Assembly (NCBI RefSeq): GCF_015218165.1
Contig: NZ_CP048659.1
Span: 868,001-932,000, forward strand
Direction: 5' to 3'
DNA: 64,000 nt
Origin: Acinetobacter piscicola
GTDB taxonomy: Bacteria > Pseudomonadota > Gammaproteobacteria > Pseudomonadales > Moraxellaceae
The notes below the pieces were generated by a model. The model did no database searches and had not been told where the DNA came from. It was given only the letters and a program-made list of their open reading frames with translations. Of the stretch, positions 26,961-36,737 are shown in pieces (the stretch's first letter is position 1; the number at the start of each line of letters is the position of its first letter). A program made the translations under genes and the position numbers.

Positions 26961-28277
26961 ATGACCGATGTATTGGCTAATTCATTGAGTGAATTAACAG
27001 ATCAACAGTTTGATCTACAACATCTTTGGCATCCTTATACATCCATGACGAACCCATTGCCGACCTTTAAAGTCAAAAGGGCACAAGGTGCGATCATTGA
27101 ACTGGAAGATGGACGTCAGTTGATTGATGGTATGTCGTCTTGGTGGTGTGCCATTCATGGTTATAACCATCCTGAACTCAATCGAGCCGTGACGGATCAA
27201 CTGCAAAATATGTCGCATATTATGTTCGGTGGTTTTACCCATGATCCTGCGATTCAACTTGGAAAATTACTATTAAAAATCACCCCACCCAGTCTGGATA
27301 AAATTTTCTATGCAGACTCGGGCTCAGTTGCAGTCGAAGTGGCTTTAAAAATGGCGGTACAGTATTGGACTGCTTTGGGTCATTCTGCAAAAACCAACTT
27401 TGTCACACCACGTTCGGGCTATCATGGCGATACATGGAATGCGATGTCCGTGTGTGATCCTGTCACAGGGATGCATCAGATTTTTGGTTCAAGTTTACCC
27501 AATCGAACCTTTGTTCCTGCGCCACAAGTTGGCTTTTATGATGAATGGGATCAAACTGATATTGCCGAACTCGAAAAAACGTTGGCAGAACAGCATGAAA
27601 ATATTGCAGGATTGATTCTTGAGCCGATTGTGCAAGGTGCAGGGGGAATGCGCTTTTACCATCCTGAATATTTACGTCAAGCCAAGTTACTGTGTGAAAA
27701 ATACAATATCCTGCTGATTTTTGATGAAATTGCCACAGGTTTCGGACGTACAGGCAAGCTCTTTGCATGGGAGTGGGCGGGCATTGAGCCTGATATTATG
27801 TGCATCGGCAAAGGTCTGACAGGCGGTTATATGACCTTGTCGGTAACACTTACAACCCAAAAAATTGCTGAAACCATCAGTCAGGGTGAGGCAGGTGTGT
27901 TTATGCATGGTCCAACTTTTATGGCAAATCCGCTTGCCTGTGCGGTTGCAGCCAAAAGTACCGAACTGCTGATTTCACAAGATTGGCAAAGCAATATTCA
28001 ACGCATTCAACAGCAACTCAGTATACATTTACAACCACTTGCGCAGCTTGATGATGTGAAAGATATACGTGTACTTGGCGCAATTGGTGTAGTAGAACTC
28101 AGCTTTAATGTGGATATGAAAACCTTACAACAGGAGTTTGTGCGCCGTGGCATTTGGATTCGCCCATTTGGAAAACTGGTTTATGTGATGCCACCTTATG
28201 TTATTTCCGAAGTTGAATTAACAACTTTATTAGAACAATTGGTCGAAGTGGTGCAAAACATGGAGCAACCGCAATGA
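26961..28277 (+). CDS. bioA: Adenosylmethionine--8-amino-7-oxononanoate aminotransferase
   Basis: BioA moves an amino group from S-adenosylmethionine to 8-amino-7-oxononanoate to give 7,8-diaminononanoate, the third-last step to biotin. Start taken at ATG 26961 because GGAG lies seven bases upstream; ATG 26949 has no such site. The 438 residues hold the class III PLP-aminotransferase features: HLWHPYTSM near the N-terminus, [39 protein letters not shown] and the PLP lysine in IGKGLTGG. It overlaps bioF by four bases, so it heads a bioA-F-C-D operon. Confidence 0.96.
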   Translation: MTDVLANSLSELTDQQFDLQHLWHPYTSMTNPLPTFKVKRAQGAIIELEDGRQLIDGMSSWWCAIHGYNHPELNRAVTDQLQNMSHIMFGGFTHDPAIQLGKLLLKITPPSLDKIFYADSGSVAVEVALKMAVQYWTALGHSAKTNFVTPRSGYHGDTWNAMSVCDPVTGMHQIFGSSLPNRTFVPAPQVGFYDEWDQTDIAELEKTLAEQHENIAGLILEPIVQGAGGMRFYHPEYLRQAKLLCEKYNILLIFDEIATGFGRTGKLFAWEWAGIEPDIMCIGKGLTGGYMTLSVTLTTQKIAETISQGEAGVFMHGPTFMANPLACAVAAKSTELLISQDWQSNIQRIQQQLSIHLQPLAQLDDVKDIRVLGAIGVVELSFNVDMKTLQQEFVRRGIWIRPFGKLVYVMPPYVISEVELTTLLEQLVEVVQNMEQPQ

Positions 28278-29431
28278 GTCTGCTCGATCATTTTTCAACG
28301 CAATTGGATGTTTTAAAGCAACAAGGCGATCTACGACAGTTCACATCCAATATTCAGCAAGATCGTTACATCATCATTCATGATCAAAAGATGTTGAATT
28401 TAGCTTCAAATGACTATTTGGGTTTAGGATCCAACATTCATCTACGTGAACAGTTTTTTGATGAAACCCCAAATACAGCACGTTGGATGAGCTCATCTTC
28501 TTCACGTTTATTGACAGGAAATTTCTCTGAATATGAACAGCTCGAAGCGAGTTTAAGTCAGGCATTTCATGGTCGCTCTGCGCTGTTATTTAACAGTGGT
28601 TATCACATGAATATTGGGATTTTACCTGCGCTTGCGGACAGTAAAACTTTGATTCTTGCTGATAAACTGATTCATGCCAGTATGATTGATGGCATCCGTT
28701 TATCGACTGCGAAATATGTGCGTTATCGTCATAATGACTTGATACATTTAACTCAGCTTTTACAGAAATATCATGCAGATGATGCATTTGAACGGATCAT
28801 CATTGTCACCGAATCCATTTTTAGTATGGATGGAGATGAAACCGATTTGGCGGAATTGGTGCGGATTAAAAAGCAATTTTCAAAGGTGATGCTCTATGTC
28901 GATGAAGCACATGCCATTGGTGTGCGTGGCGAGCACGGTTTAGGCTGTGCTGAACAATATGGCGTCATGGGTGAGATTGACCTTTTGGTTGGAACATTCG
29001 GCAAGGCAATGGCGTCGATTGGCGGTTATCTGATTTGTCATCAAGTTATTCGGGATTATCTGATTAATTCGATGCGTCCGCTGATTTTTAGTACTGCACA
29101 ACCACCGATTTGTATGGCATGGACAGATTTTATATTTAAAAAAGTCCTGCATTTAAATGCGGAGCGTCAGCATTTACAACAGCTTAGTCAATATTTACAG
29201 CAAGCTGTTCAAGCCAAAGGTTTTGATTGTCCTTCGACCTCGCATATTGTGCCTGTGATTATTGGTGAATCTACAAAAACTGTGGGGAAAGCTAAAGCTT
29301 TACAAAATGCAGGCTTTTATATTATGCCTGTACGCCCACCGACTGTGCCACAAAACAGTTCCCGTTTGCGTATTTCATTGACCGCACAAATTCAGCAGAC
29401 TGATCTCCATCAGTTGATAGATTTATTGTAA
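28274..29431 (+). CDS. bioF: 8-amino-7-oxononanoate synthase
   Basis: BioF condenses pimeloyl-ACP with alanine, releasing CO2, to form 8-amino-7-oxononanoate. The 385-residue PLP enzyme of the alpha-oxoamine synthase family has [10 protein letters not shown] near 40, [37 protein letters not shown] and the PLP lysine in [14 protein letters not shown]. The C-terminal HIVPVIIGE and PPTVP segments are typical. ATG overlaps the bioA stop (ATGA), so translation is coupled. Length is normal. Confidence 0.96.
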   Translation: MSLLDHFSTQLDVLKQQGDLRQFTSNIQQDRYIIIHDQKMLNLASNDYLGLGSNIHLREQFFDETPNTARWMSSSSSRLLTGNFSEYEQLEASLSQAFHGRSALLFNSGYHMNIGILPALADSKTLILADKLIHASMIDGIRLSTAKYVRYRHNDLIHLTQLLQKYHADDAFERIIIVTESIFSMDGDETDLAELVRIKKQFSKVMLYVDEAHAIGVRGEHGLGCAEQYGVMGEIDLLVGTFGKAMASIGGYLICHQVIRDYLINSMRPLIFSTAQPPICMAWTDFIFKKVLHLNAERQHLQQLSQYLQQAVQAKGFDCPSTSHIVPVIIGESTKTVGKAKALQNAGFYIMPVRPPTVPQNSSRLRISLTAQIQQTDLHQLIDLL

Positions 29432-29441
29432 ATAGCATGTG

Positions 29442-30239
29442 ATGAATAACGTGAATCATTTAAAAATAGATAAATCACAAGTGGCACGCCGTTTTGCACA
29501 GGCAGGGCAAAGTTATGTTGAACATGCCATTGTACAAAAGAAGATTGCACAGCATTTATTTGATTTAATTGGACAATATTGTCCTGAATTGTTTGGTGGA
29601 TATTTGGCAGAGGTGTTTGAAATCGGTTGTGGCTCAGGCAATTTAAGTCATTTATTGCTTAAAAATATGCAGATTGATCATTTGATTTTAAATGACCTGT
29701 ATCCTGAAATTCAGCAACATTTTCAAACCTATTCTAAAATCGACTATCTCATAGGTGATATTGAACAGCTTGAATTTCCACAGCATTTAGACTTAATTAC
29801 CTCAAGTTCAGCCTTGCAATGGGTGCAAAATTTGGCGGCTATCTTACAAAAAACATTCCATAGTTTAAATACAGAAAGCTATTTTTGTTTTTCCACATTT
29901 GGACAGCAAAACCTACAGGAAATAAAAGCTTTAACAGGACAAGGTTTGGATTATTTAAGTCTTGAACATCTTCAGGATAAATTACAGAACAATGGTTTTG
30001 AAATATTACATCTTTCTGAGCAGATCACCGCTTTAAATTTTCAGCATCCCAAACAAGTTTTACAGCATTTAAAAGCCACAGGAGTGACTGCAACGGCTTC
30101 CAATTTTCGTTGGACAAAGCAAAGTTTGCAGAACTTTTATCAGGATTATCAACAATTTTTATTCAGTGATGAATCAGGTCAAATGCTATATCCCTTAACC
30201 TATCATCCGATTTATTGTATTGCACGGAGAATGCCATGA
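29442..30239 (+). CDS. bioC: Malonyl-[acyl-carrier protein] O-methyltransferase BioC
   Basis: BioC methylates malonyl-ACP from S-adenosylmethionine, which disguises it as a primer so that fatty-acid synthase can build the pimeloyl chain. The 265 residues have [16 protein letters not shown] near the start, the SAM-binding motif [22 protein letters not shown], and [10 protein letters not shown], all typical of BioC. ATG at 29442 is preferred to the GTG one codon earlier. It lies 10 bases after bioF and overlaps bioD by four bases. The chain it starts would be unmasked by a BioH-type esterase such as the gene ahead of bioA. Confidence 0.93.
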   Translation: MNNVNHLKIDKSQVARRFAQAGQSYVEHAIVQKKIAQHLFDLIGQYCPELFGGYLAEVFEIGCGSGNLSHLLLKNMQIDHLILNDLYPEIQQHFQTYSKIDYLIGDIEQLEFPQHLDLITSSSALQWVQNLAAILQKTFHSLNTESYFCFSTFGQQNLQEIKALTGQGLDYLSLEHLQDKLQNNGFEILHLSEQITALNFQHPKQVLQHLKATGVTATASNFRWTKQSLQNFYQDYQQFLFSDESGQMLYPLTYHPIYCIARRMP

Positions 30240-30880
30240 CAGGTTCAGTTTACTTTATCAGTGGAATCGACACAGGCATTGGCAAAACCTATACCACTGG
30301 CTATTTGGCGAAGCTTTGGAATGAACAAGGCAAGAAAACCATCACGCAAAAACTCATCCAAACGGGCAATGTATACATTTCGGAAGATATTGAACAGCAT
30401 CGTCAGATTATGGGCATGGGCTGGTTTCCTGAAGATGAAAGCAAGCTGACTATGCCTGAAATTTTTACTTATCCTGCATCGCCACATTTAGCGACCAAAC
30501 TAGATGGTCGTGAGATTGATTTTCAGAAAATTGAAAATGCCACAGCACAACTTGCAGAAAAATATGAAATTGTCTTGCTCGAAGGTGCAGGTGGTTTGAT
30601 GGTACCACTCACCACAGATTTACTGACGATCGATTATGTCGCTGCAAAAAAACTGCCTGTGATTTTGGTCACTTCAGGGCGTTTGGGGAGTATTAATCAT
30701 ACCATTTTAAGTCTAGAAGCACTCAAAAGTCGTGGTTTAGAGCTGTATGCCTTGGCCTATAATTTAAATGATCAATCGCAAGATGAACTGATTTCCAAAG
30801 ATACTGCCGACTATTTAAAAAATTATCTGGCAAAACATTTTCCTCACTGTCAGTGGGTTGAGATTCCTGTATTAGAATAA
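30236..30880 (+). CDS. bioD: Dethiobiotin synthetase
   Basis: BioD closes the ureido ring of dethiobiotin from diaminononanoate, CO2 and ATP. The start is ATG 30236, which overlaps the bioC stop as ATGA and begins [18 protein letters not shown]; the upstream in-frame ATG at 30215 lies inside bioC and adds seven unrelated residues. The 214 residues have the P-loop [36 protein letters not shown] and [12 protein letters not shown], as in the family. BioB, the last enzyme of the pathway, is not in this window. Confidence 0.95.
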   Translation: MTGSVYFISGIDTGIGKTYTTGYLAKLWNEQGKKTITQKLIQTGNVYISEDIEQHRQIMGMGWFPEDESKLTMPEIFTYPASPHLATKLDGREIDFQKIENATAQLAEKYEIVLLEGAGGLMVPLTTDLLTIDYVAAKKLPVILVTSGRLGSINHTILSLEALKSRGLELYALAYNLNDQSQDELISKDTADYLKNYLAKHFPHCQWVEIPVLE

Positions 30881-30912
30881 TGTATTCAATATGATGAAAA
30901 TGGTTGATATAG

Positions 30913-31371
30913 ATGAATGATATGGATTTCCTGAACCAAGCTGTACAACTTGCCAAAGCAAATATTGAGCAAGGTGGTCGTCCATTTGGTGCTGTCATTG
31001 TGAAAAATGATGTTGTCGTCAGCACAGGGGTAAATCAAATTTTGACTACAGGTGATCCAACCTCACACGCAGAACTTAATGCGTTGCGTCAGGCTGCACA
31101 AAATCTAAAAAGTATATCGCTGAAAGACTGCGTGGTTTATGCGAGCGGACAACCATGTCCAATGTGTTTGGCTGCATTACGGATGGCAGGTATCGAAAAA
31201 GTTGTCTATGCCTATTCTAATACTGATGCCGAACCTTTTGGTTTATCTACAGCGAAGATTGCGGAAATTTTAAGAGATGCTCCGCATGAGCAACAAGGCT
31301 TATCTTATACTCAAAGACAAGTGAATCTGCCTTTTCATTTATATCAGCTTTGGCAAGATGCTCAAAATTAG
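30913..31371 (+). CDS. Nucleoside/guanine deaminase of the cytidine deaminase fold
   Basis: A 152-residue zinc deaminase. The zinc site is complete: HAELNAL (histidine ligand and catalytic glutamate) and PCPMC (two cysteine ligands). GGRPFGAVIVK near residue 22 and the late FGLSTAKIAEIL fit the GuaD branch, which turns guanine into xanthine, more than tRNA adenosine deaminase TadA, whose C-terminal part differs. Substrate remains uncertain. It lies 32 bases after bioD and may be read through from the biotin operon, although it has no role in that pathway. Confidence 0.82.
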   Translation: MNDMDFLNQAVQLAKANIEQGGRPFGAVIVKNDVVVSTGVNQILTTGDPTSHAELNALRQAAQNLKSISLKDCVVYASGQPCPMCLAALRMAGIEKVVYAYSNTDAEPFGLSTAKIAEILRDAPHEQQGLSYTQRQVNLPFHLYQLWQDAQN

Positions 31372-31379
31372 TTGGCTTT

Positions 31380-31421
31380 AAAGAAAAATAAAACCCCATA
31401 AATTGTGTTTAACTTATGGGG
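31380..31421 (-). terminator. Terminator of the scpA-scpB-rluB strand
   Basis: CCCCATAA at 31394-31401 pairs with TTATGGGG at 31414-31421. Read on the minus strand the stem is followed by TTTTATTTTTCTTT, a proper U-rich tail, so it ends transcription coming from rluB. On the plus strand the tail is weaker but it may also stop reads from the deaminase gene. Confidence 0.72.
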
Positions 31422-31450
31422 ATATAAAATAAAGGTTCTATATAACTAAA

Positions 31451-32527
31451 TTAGGGTTTGTTAAAACCTTTTTTTAAACCAAACGGTTTACGTTGTGAAA
31501 ATTTATTTTCATCACGGTTTTGGCTGTTAAAGTTATTACTATTGCGGTCGCGATTACCTTCAAAACGTGCAGGTGCAGGACGTTCAGAGCGGAAATCATT
31601 GCGATCACGGTTACCGTAACCAGCACGATCTTGACGATTGTCCTGACGGTGATGGTTGTTATGACCTTGCTCATCATCACTATCACGGCGTTGTTGACGT
31701 AGATAACCACCACGGCGTGCAGCCATTGGTTTGTCTTGCATACGTTCGTTACGGCGTTTTGCCATACCAAATAAACCCGTACCTTGACGCGGTTTTAACT
31801 CAACAATTTTCGCTAAGTTATCGATGTCTTGTTTATCTAATTCTACCCAACGACCTGTACGTAGCTCACGTGGTAAAATCACGGTACCATAACGTGTACG
31901 TAATAAGCGGCTGACTTTTAGACCTTGTGATTCAAAAATACGACGTACCTCACGGTTACGACCTTCTTTCACCACCACTTGATACCAACGGTTGATCCCT
32001 TCGCCACCAATTTCAGTAAATGATTCAAATTTCGCAGGACCGTCATCTAAAACCACACCATTTAGCATGTTTTTACGTAATTCAGGCGTTACTTCACCCA
32101 TCACACGTACAGCATATTCACGTTCAATTTCATTTGAAGGGTGCATCAAACGGTTTGCAAGTTCACCATCATTGGTAAATAACAATAGACCTGTTGAGTT
32201 AATGTCCAAACGACCAACCATAACCCAACGATCATTGGCAATTGGCGGTAGGTGTTCAAATACAGTAGGTCGTGATTCCGGGTCGTTACGTGAACAAATT
32301 TCGCCTTCTGGTTTGTAATAAATCAACACGCGACGACGAATTTCATCTTCAATTTGGAACTGAACTTTACGACCATCAATGCGAAGCTCATCGGTTGGTT
32401 CGATACGTTCACCCACTTGAGCAACTTGACCGTTGACACTCACACGACCAGCAGCAATGACTTCTTCCATATAACGGCGGGAGCCTAATCCTACTCGTGC
32501 GAGTACCTTTTGCAACTTTTCACTCAT
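31451..32527 (-). CDS. rluB: 23S rRNA pseudouridine(2605) synthase RluB with long basic tail
   Basis: RluB turns uridine 2605 of 23S rRNA into pseudouridine. Residues 1-60 form an S4 RNA-binding domain. The RsuA/RluB catalytic domain follows, with the catalytic aspartate D108 in VGRLDINSTGLLLFTNDG, then GRNREVRRIFE. From about residue 250 a 100-residue low-complexity tail rich in Arg, Asn, Asp and Gln (QQRRDSDDEQGHNNHHRQ and so on) extends the protein to 358 residues; E. coli RluB also has a basic tail but the sequence is not shared. It lies 41 bases after scpB on the same strand, a common neighbourhood. Confidence 0.92.
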   Translation of the reverse strand: MSEKLQKVLARVGLGSRRYMEEVIAAGRVSVNGQVAQVGERIEPTDELRIDGRKVQFQIEDEIRRRVLIYYKPEGEICSRNDPESRPTVFEHLPPIANDRWVMVGRLDINSTGLLLFTNDGELANRLMHPSNEIEREYAVRVMGEVTPELRKNMLNGVVLDDGPAKFESFTEIGGEGINRWYQVVVKEGRNREVRRIFESQGLKVSRLLRTRYGTVILPRELRTGRWVELDKQDIDNLAKIVELKPRQGTGLFGMAKRRNERMQDKPMAARRGGYLRQQRRDSDDEQGHNNHHRQDNRQDRAGYGNRDRNDFRSERPAPARFEGNRDRNSNNFNSQNRDENKFSQRKPFGLKKGFNKP

Positions 32528-32568
32528 GACAGCATAACCTTAGAAATAATAATCAACAGTGTACCTAT

Positions 32569-33159
32569 TCACGACTTTGGTGCTTGCGCATCCAATGCCA
32601 TAAAAGCTTCCTTGGCATCCTGTAGGGGAGGCAATTGATCTAAAGACGCTAGACCAAAAGCATTTAAAAATTGTGGCGTTGTAACTAACAACGCAGGTCT
32701 TCCTGGGAGTTCGCGAAAACCAGATTCTTTAATCCAGTTCCATTCAAATAAAGTACGGAGTAGCTGACTATTATTTGTCACTCCACGAATTTGCTCAATA
32801 TCAGCTCGGGTTACGGGCTGATGATAAGCAATCACTGAAATAGTTTCTAACAGTGACGGGGATAATTTAGTTGGACGTTCAGGCCAAACTTGACTAATGA
32901 TATTGCGATATTTGGCACGGACTTGAAAACGAAAGCCCTGTGCAACTTCGACCAATTCAATTGAACGACCGTGTTGTAAAACTGACAATTGCTGTAAATA
33001 ATTTTGCAACTGTTGTTTCGAATATTGATTTTGAAATGCTTCTTTTAAGCGAGCAATAGAAACAGGTGCATCACTAGCAAAAATGATGGCTTCTATTTGC
33101 ATTAAAACTTCATGATGCAACTCATCAACATTGAATACATTATTTTGATCTATGGTCAT
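32569..33159 (-). CDS. scpB: Segregation and condensation protein ScpB
   Basis: ScpB is a winged-helix dimer that binds ScpA in the SMC condensin complex. The 196 residues contain the two winged-helix domains, with the family segments IIFASDAPVSIARL near 27, ETISVIAYHQPVTRADIEQIRGV near 105-127 and GRPALLVTT. Its ATG overlaps the scpA stop by four bases, so the two partners are translated together in stoichiometric amounts, as is usual. smc itself is about 15 kb away on the other strand. Confidence 0.95.
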   Translation of the reverse strand: MTIDQNNVFNVDELHHEVLMQIEAIIFASDAPVSIARLKEAFQNQYSKQQLQNYLQQLSVLQHGRSIELVEVAQGFRFQVRAKYRNIISQVWPERPTKLSPSLLETISVIAYHQPVTRADIEQIRGVTNNSQLLRTLFEWNWIKESGFRELPGRPALLVTTPQFLNAFGLASLDQLPPLQDAKEAFMALDAQAPKS

Positions 33160-33947
33160 GCGGCAGCTCCTTGAATTGCAAGCGGCGCATCAAGTCCAGT
33201 AGAAATAATCTGTATTTTTTGTTGACGGGTGAGTTCTAATACTGCCATAAACGTAACAACCATGCCCATACGACCTTGGGTGGGCAGAAGCAGACTTTCA
33301 AAGCTTAAAACCTGTCCAGAGGTGATCATATTTTCAATATATGCAATACGTTCCCCAAGCAAAACAGGCTCATGTTCAATCTTATGAATGACGGGTTCAG
33401 GACGATTAAAAATGCAATATAAAGCGTCACGCAGCATTTCAGCTGTATAGCCTTCATATACAGTTGCTGTTTGCCCAAGAGAAACATGGGTAGGGAAAAT
33501 ATCACGTTCAAACACAGGCATTTGCCCTAAACGTTCGGCAGCTTGTTTAATTCTTAAATAGGTTTCTAATCGATCAATCAACGCTTGTTTAGGGTCTTTT
33601 TCTAGCGTAACTGATTTTGGTTTTGGCAATAATAAACGAGATTTTAAATCTGCTAACAGTGCAGCCATCACCATATAATCGGCAGTGAGCTCGATATTTA
33701 AAGATTTCATGCTATCCATATAGGACAGATACTGACTTGCAATGGGTGCAATGTCTAATTGAAGTAAATCAAAACCATTTTTTTGAATCAGGTAAATCAG
33801 GAAGTCGAGTGGCCCTTCGAAATGATCAAGCAAAATTTCGAATGCAGCAGGTGGAATGTATAAATCCTCAGGGATCGAATCTTGCCACTCATCGAGTACT
33901 CGAATTTGTGGAATGCTTTCCATTGAGTTATGGACTGATTGAGTCAT
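33156..33947 (-). CDS. scpA: Segregation and condensation protein ScpA
   Basis: ScpA is the kleisin that links the two SMC heads. The 263 residues start their conserved part at FEILLDHFEGPLDFLIYLIQ (about 33-52), continue with DIAPIASQYL and ADYMVMAALLADLKSRLLLP, and end in a C-terminal winged helix (VTFMAVLELTRQQKIQI) that would bind an SMC head. Length is normal for the family. The 308 bases upstream hold the promoter region. Confidence 0.94.
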   Translation of the reverse strand: MTQSVHNSMESIPQIRVLDEWQDSIPEDLYIPPAAFEILLDHFEGPLDFLIYLIQKNGFDLLQLDIAPIASQYLSYMDSMKSLNIELTADYMVMAALLADLKSRLLLPKPKSVTLEKDPKQALIDRLETYLRIKQAAERLGQMPVFERDIFPTHVSLGQTATVYEGYTAEMLRDALYCIFNRPEPVIHKIEHEPVLLGERIAYIENMITSGQVLSFESLLLPTQGRMGMVVTFMAVLELTRQQKIQIISTGLDAPLAIQGAAA

Positions 33948-34255
33948 TACCGTTTTTAGCCACGCGAATTTTCAAAGGCATGTTAGGCGATTCGGGAGAT
34001 CACTTTTCAAGAATAGGAGAGGTGAAGTGATAGTCGAATTGCATTGAATATAGAAGTGCTTATATTCTAAATTAAAATGCGATGGGAATAAATTGTTATT
34101 ATGCAGAAATGTGAAAAAAACCTGAAAATAAATAGGGAATATTTTCTTGCGTGATAATGGTCAGTTTTTTGTCTAACAAATAAGCGGTGTTTTACTAGAG
34201 AAAATAGCAAAAAACAGGCATATTATTCTTTCATGTCTGACTATAAATACTCAAA
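33948..34255. other. Intergenic region between scpA and the acetyltransferase gene
   Basis: AT-rich, divergent promoter region with no gene. A seven-base inverted repeat (GAATATA at 34046-34052, TATATTC at 34061-34067) could be an operator or a weak hairpin. I see no good Fur, LexA or RNA signal. Confidence 0.4.
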
Positions 34256-34972
34256 ATGCTGACTTATCAAAAATACCAAATTAATGAATTTGGGCAAAAA
34301 ATTGGTAAAACTGTGGTGCGAGAAAAGCCAAAAAAAATTCAAGAAGATATTCTAGTAGGAAACTATGTGCGCTTATTTCCTATTCACAATGACATTTTAC
34401 AAACATCTGCTTTTTCAGCGCTTTGGAAAGCTATAGAAAGCGAACCAGATCACGCTTGTTGGACATATTTGCCGTACTCAAGATTTAGTTTTCAAGTCCA
34501 GTTAGAACAAGCATTGAAAAAAAATTTTGGTTTTACAGAGGCAAGACATTTTTTGATTGAAGTTGACGGAAAGATTTTAGGTTGGATTGCATTGATGAAT
34601 GAACGTTCTGAACATGCAGTCATTGAGATTGGTAATGTATATTTTTCACATCAAATGAAACGTAGTGCTGCTGCAACTGAAACGATCTATTTATTATTAA
34701 AAGCGTGTTTTGAGCAAGGATTTAGACGTGTTGAGTGGAAATGTGATGACTTAAATGAACCCTCAAGACAAGCAGCATTACGTTTTGGCTTTCAATTTGA
34801 GGGAATTTTTCGTCAAGATCGTATTTCTAAAGGCAATAATCGTAATACGGCTTGGTTTTCGATGCTTGATGAGGAATGGCAAAGTATTCAAAAAGCTTAT
34901 GAAAATTGGCTCAATCCTGAAAATTTTGATGCAAAAGGTCAGCAAAAAAAGCGTTTGCAAACTAGAGAATGA
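34256..34972 (+). CDS. GNAT-family N-acetyltransferase (RimJ/RimL-like)
   Basis: A 238-residue acyl-CoA transferase. The central part fits the RimJ/RimL or Acetyltransf_3 group: LVGNYVRLFPI, FLIEVDGKILGWIALM, AVIEIGNVYFSHQMKRSAAATETIYLLLKACFEQGFRRVEWKCDDLNEPSRQAALRFGFQFEGIFRQ. The last stretch is the usual acetyl-CoA loop followed by the R-x-GF-x-x-EG strand. The N-terminal 35 residues are an extra basic segment. Substrate is unknown; related proteins acetylate proteins or small amines. The ATG has only a weak ribosome-binding site. Confidence 0.82.
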   Translation: MLTYQKYQINEFGQKIGKTVVREKPKKIQEDILVGNYVRLFPIHNDILQTSAFSALWKAIESEPDHACWTYLPYSRFSFQVQLEQALKKNFGFTEARHFLIEVDGKILGWIALMNERSEHAVIEIGNVYFSHQMKRSAAATETIYLLLKACFEQGFRRVEWKCDDLNEPSRQAALRFGFQFEGIFRQDRISKGNNRNTAWFSMLDEEWQSIQKAYENWLNPENFDAKGQQKKRLQTRE

Positions 34973-35278
34973 TCTAGATCTTTAGATTTAAAGCATCTTA
35001 AATTTCATAACAAATTAAAGTGAGCATAAATTTAGATCATCTTGCATAATGATATGGGCTGAAAAAGCAGGAGGCTTCCATTTGAGCCGCTTCTAAAACA
35101 TTCAATTTTTTATTTGAAGACAATATTTTTTCATCCTAAATAACCTTAGTATTTGAGTGTAAACACTAAGGTTGTTCAGTGTAAATCATTGTATCTTCAG
35201 GAAAGTCTTGAATATCAGCTAAGATTAAAACGGCTCAGATCAAAACAAAGTCATAGACTTACTATTTCTTAAAACAGC
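34973..35278. other. Intergenic region with a long inverted repeat
   Basis: No gene is seen in these 306 bases between convergent genes. The notable element is AACCTTAGT at 35142-35150 and ACTAAGGTT at 35165-35173, a perfect nine-base stem that continues inward with one mismatch. There is no T-run after it, so it is a poor intrinsic terminator, but it may still form a hairpin that stabilises or ends one of the two converging mRNAs. Confidence 0.5.
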
Positions 35279-35896
35279 TTATTCAAAAGCACTGACATCC
35301 CCCACACCACGACGGATGATTTCAGGATTTGCCCCTGATAAATCAACAATACTGGTTGTGGTTAGTGTCCCTAAACCACTGTCAATAAAAACATCTATAC
35401 GCTTTTCGAGCTGTTGTTCAATATCAAAAGGATCATCCAAAGGTTGATCCTGATTTGGTAAAATCAAAGTACTAGTCAAAAGTGGCTCACCTAATTCTTT
35501 CAATAACATTTGACATACTGCATTACTAGGTACACGTAAACCAATGGTTTTCTTTTTTGCATGCATCAAACGACGAGGTACCTCACTTGTTGCAGGTAAG
35601 ATATATGTGGTAACAGCAGGCGTATTGGCTTTCAGAAGGCGATACATCGCATTGTCGACTTTGGCATAAGTGGCAATGTCAGATAAATCTGCACAGATAA
35701 TGGCATATTGATGCTTTGGACCTAAGCCACGAATTTGTGCAATACGTTCCATGGCATTTTTATTCCCAATCTGACAGCCAATCGCATAAGCCGCATCGGT
35801 TGGATAGACCACCACATCTCCTGCACGAATGCGTTCTACCGCTTGGCTAATTAAACGTGGCTGAGGATTGTCAGGATGAACTCTCAAATGCAGCAT
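35279..35896 (-). CDS. YciO/YrdC-family L-threonylcarbamoyladenylate synthase-like protein
   Basis: A 205-residue YrdC-fold protein, closest to the YciO branch: HPDNPQPRLI at the start, VVYPTDAAYAIGCQ, NAMERIAQIR, KTIGLRVPSN and a final IIRRGVGDVSAFE. TsaC/YrdC makes threonylcarbamoyl-AMP for the t6A base of tRNAs that read ANN codons. YciO shares the fold, but whether it has the same full activity is disputed. A separate tsaC is expected elsewhere. AGGAG with good spacing precedes the ATG. Confidence 0.88.
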   Translation of the reverse strand: MLHLRVHPDNPQPRLISQAVERIRAGDVVVYPTDAAYAIGCQIGNKNAMERIAQIRGLGPKHQYAIICADLSDIATYAKVDNAMYRLLKANTPAVTTYILPATSEVPRRLMHAKKKTIGLRVPSNAVCQMLLKELGEPLLTSTLILPNQDQPLDDPFDIEQQLEKRIDVFIDSGLGTLTTTSIVDLSGANPEIIRRGVGDVSAFE

Positions 35897-35977
35897 ATTT
35901 TTTCTCCTGAATATTTTTCATTCATTATCACTTGCTTAAAAGCTCAGTTGCAATGTCACTATGTTGATTTATGTAAA

Positions 35978-36640
35978 TTAATCAAGCATTTCACGTTGAA
36001 ACTCGTGACTTTGTAATGTTTTGCCACCTCGTGTGCAAGAGCAGATACATTCTATAAATCGTTTTGCATCTCGTGGCAGTACGGTTTCTCCTGAAAAATA
36101 ACACTGCACTTGGGCGAAAACACGGTCTTTAAATGTTGCGCCATCGCCACCTTCACCGGTGAGATTGTCTAAAGACACACGAAATTTTCGTCCAAAAGCT
36201 TGAGCAAATAACCATTCAATCGCTTGTGGCTTCACTTCGACTTGTTCAAATAGTGCTTGTTGTTCAGCAGTACGACCATCAGGCGCATACCAATAACCTA
36301 AGTCGGGTAATAAGCGGCGCTGTTCGCCTGCAATCGTCCAATGGCTAATTTCATGTAGCGCACTATTAAAATAACCATGGGCAAATTGGATGCGAGCAGG
36401 GTGGTCTGCCGTCGCAGGAAAATACTCAGGTTCAAAGTCTCCACGAACAAGTTGTACATTTAAGTGGGAAAACCAAAGATTAAAGTGTAAGATAAGCCAA
36501 TCGACCTGTTGAACTTCAGTTTGTAAATCACACCATTGTAAACGTTGCACAAGGCTTGATTTTTTAGAAGAAATTGAAGTTAAATCAGTGTTTAACTGTA
36601 ATGAAGTGGTGACTTCAGGTTGCGGCTGCAACTGATGCAT
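35978..36640 (-). CDS. epmC: Elongation factor P hydroxylase EpmC
   Basis: EpmC (YfcM) hydroxylates the beta-lysyl-lysine side chain of elongation factor P, the last step of a modification that helps ribosomes pass polyproline. The 220 residues contain the metal-binding motif H96-E97-I-S-H100 in FNSALHEISHW, preceded by RIQFAHGY and followed by GYWYAPDGR and VEKPQA-like VEVKPQAIEWLF, all diagnostic. The N-terminal 30 residues are an extra, poorly conserved stretch. The epmA and epmB partners and efp are not in the window. Confidence 0.93.
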   Translation of the reverse strand: MHQLQPQPEVTTSLQLNTDLTSISSKKSSLVQRLQWCDLQTEVQQVDWLILHFNLWFSHLNVQLVRGDFEPEYFPATADHPARIQFAHGYFNSALHEISHWTIAGEQRRLLPDLGYWYAPDGRTAEQQALFEQVEVKPQAIEWLFAQAFGRKFRVSLDNLTGEGGDGATFKDRVFAQVQCYFSGETVLPRDAKRFIECICSCTRGGKTLQSHEFQREMLD

Positions 36641-36737
36641 AACTTAAATTACCCAAATGATCTGTCTAAATAAGTACAAAATTGTATCTTAATCTTTGAC
36701 AGAGTACCGATGAATTTGTAGAATTGCCGCCTTAATT

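Noticed and set aside
31474..31914. Long frames on both strands over the rluB tail
   Set aside because: Repeated low-complexity codons keep several frames open; only the RluB frame continues into a known domain.
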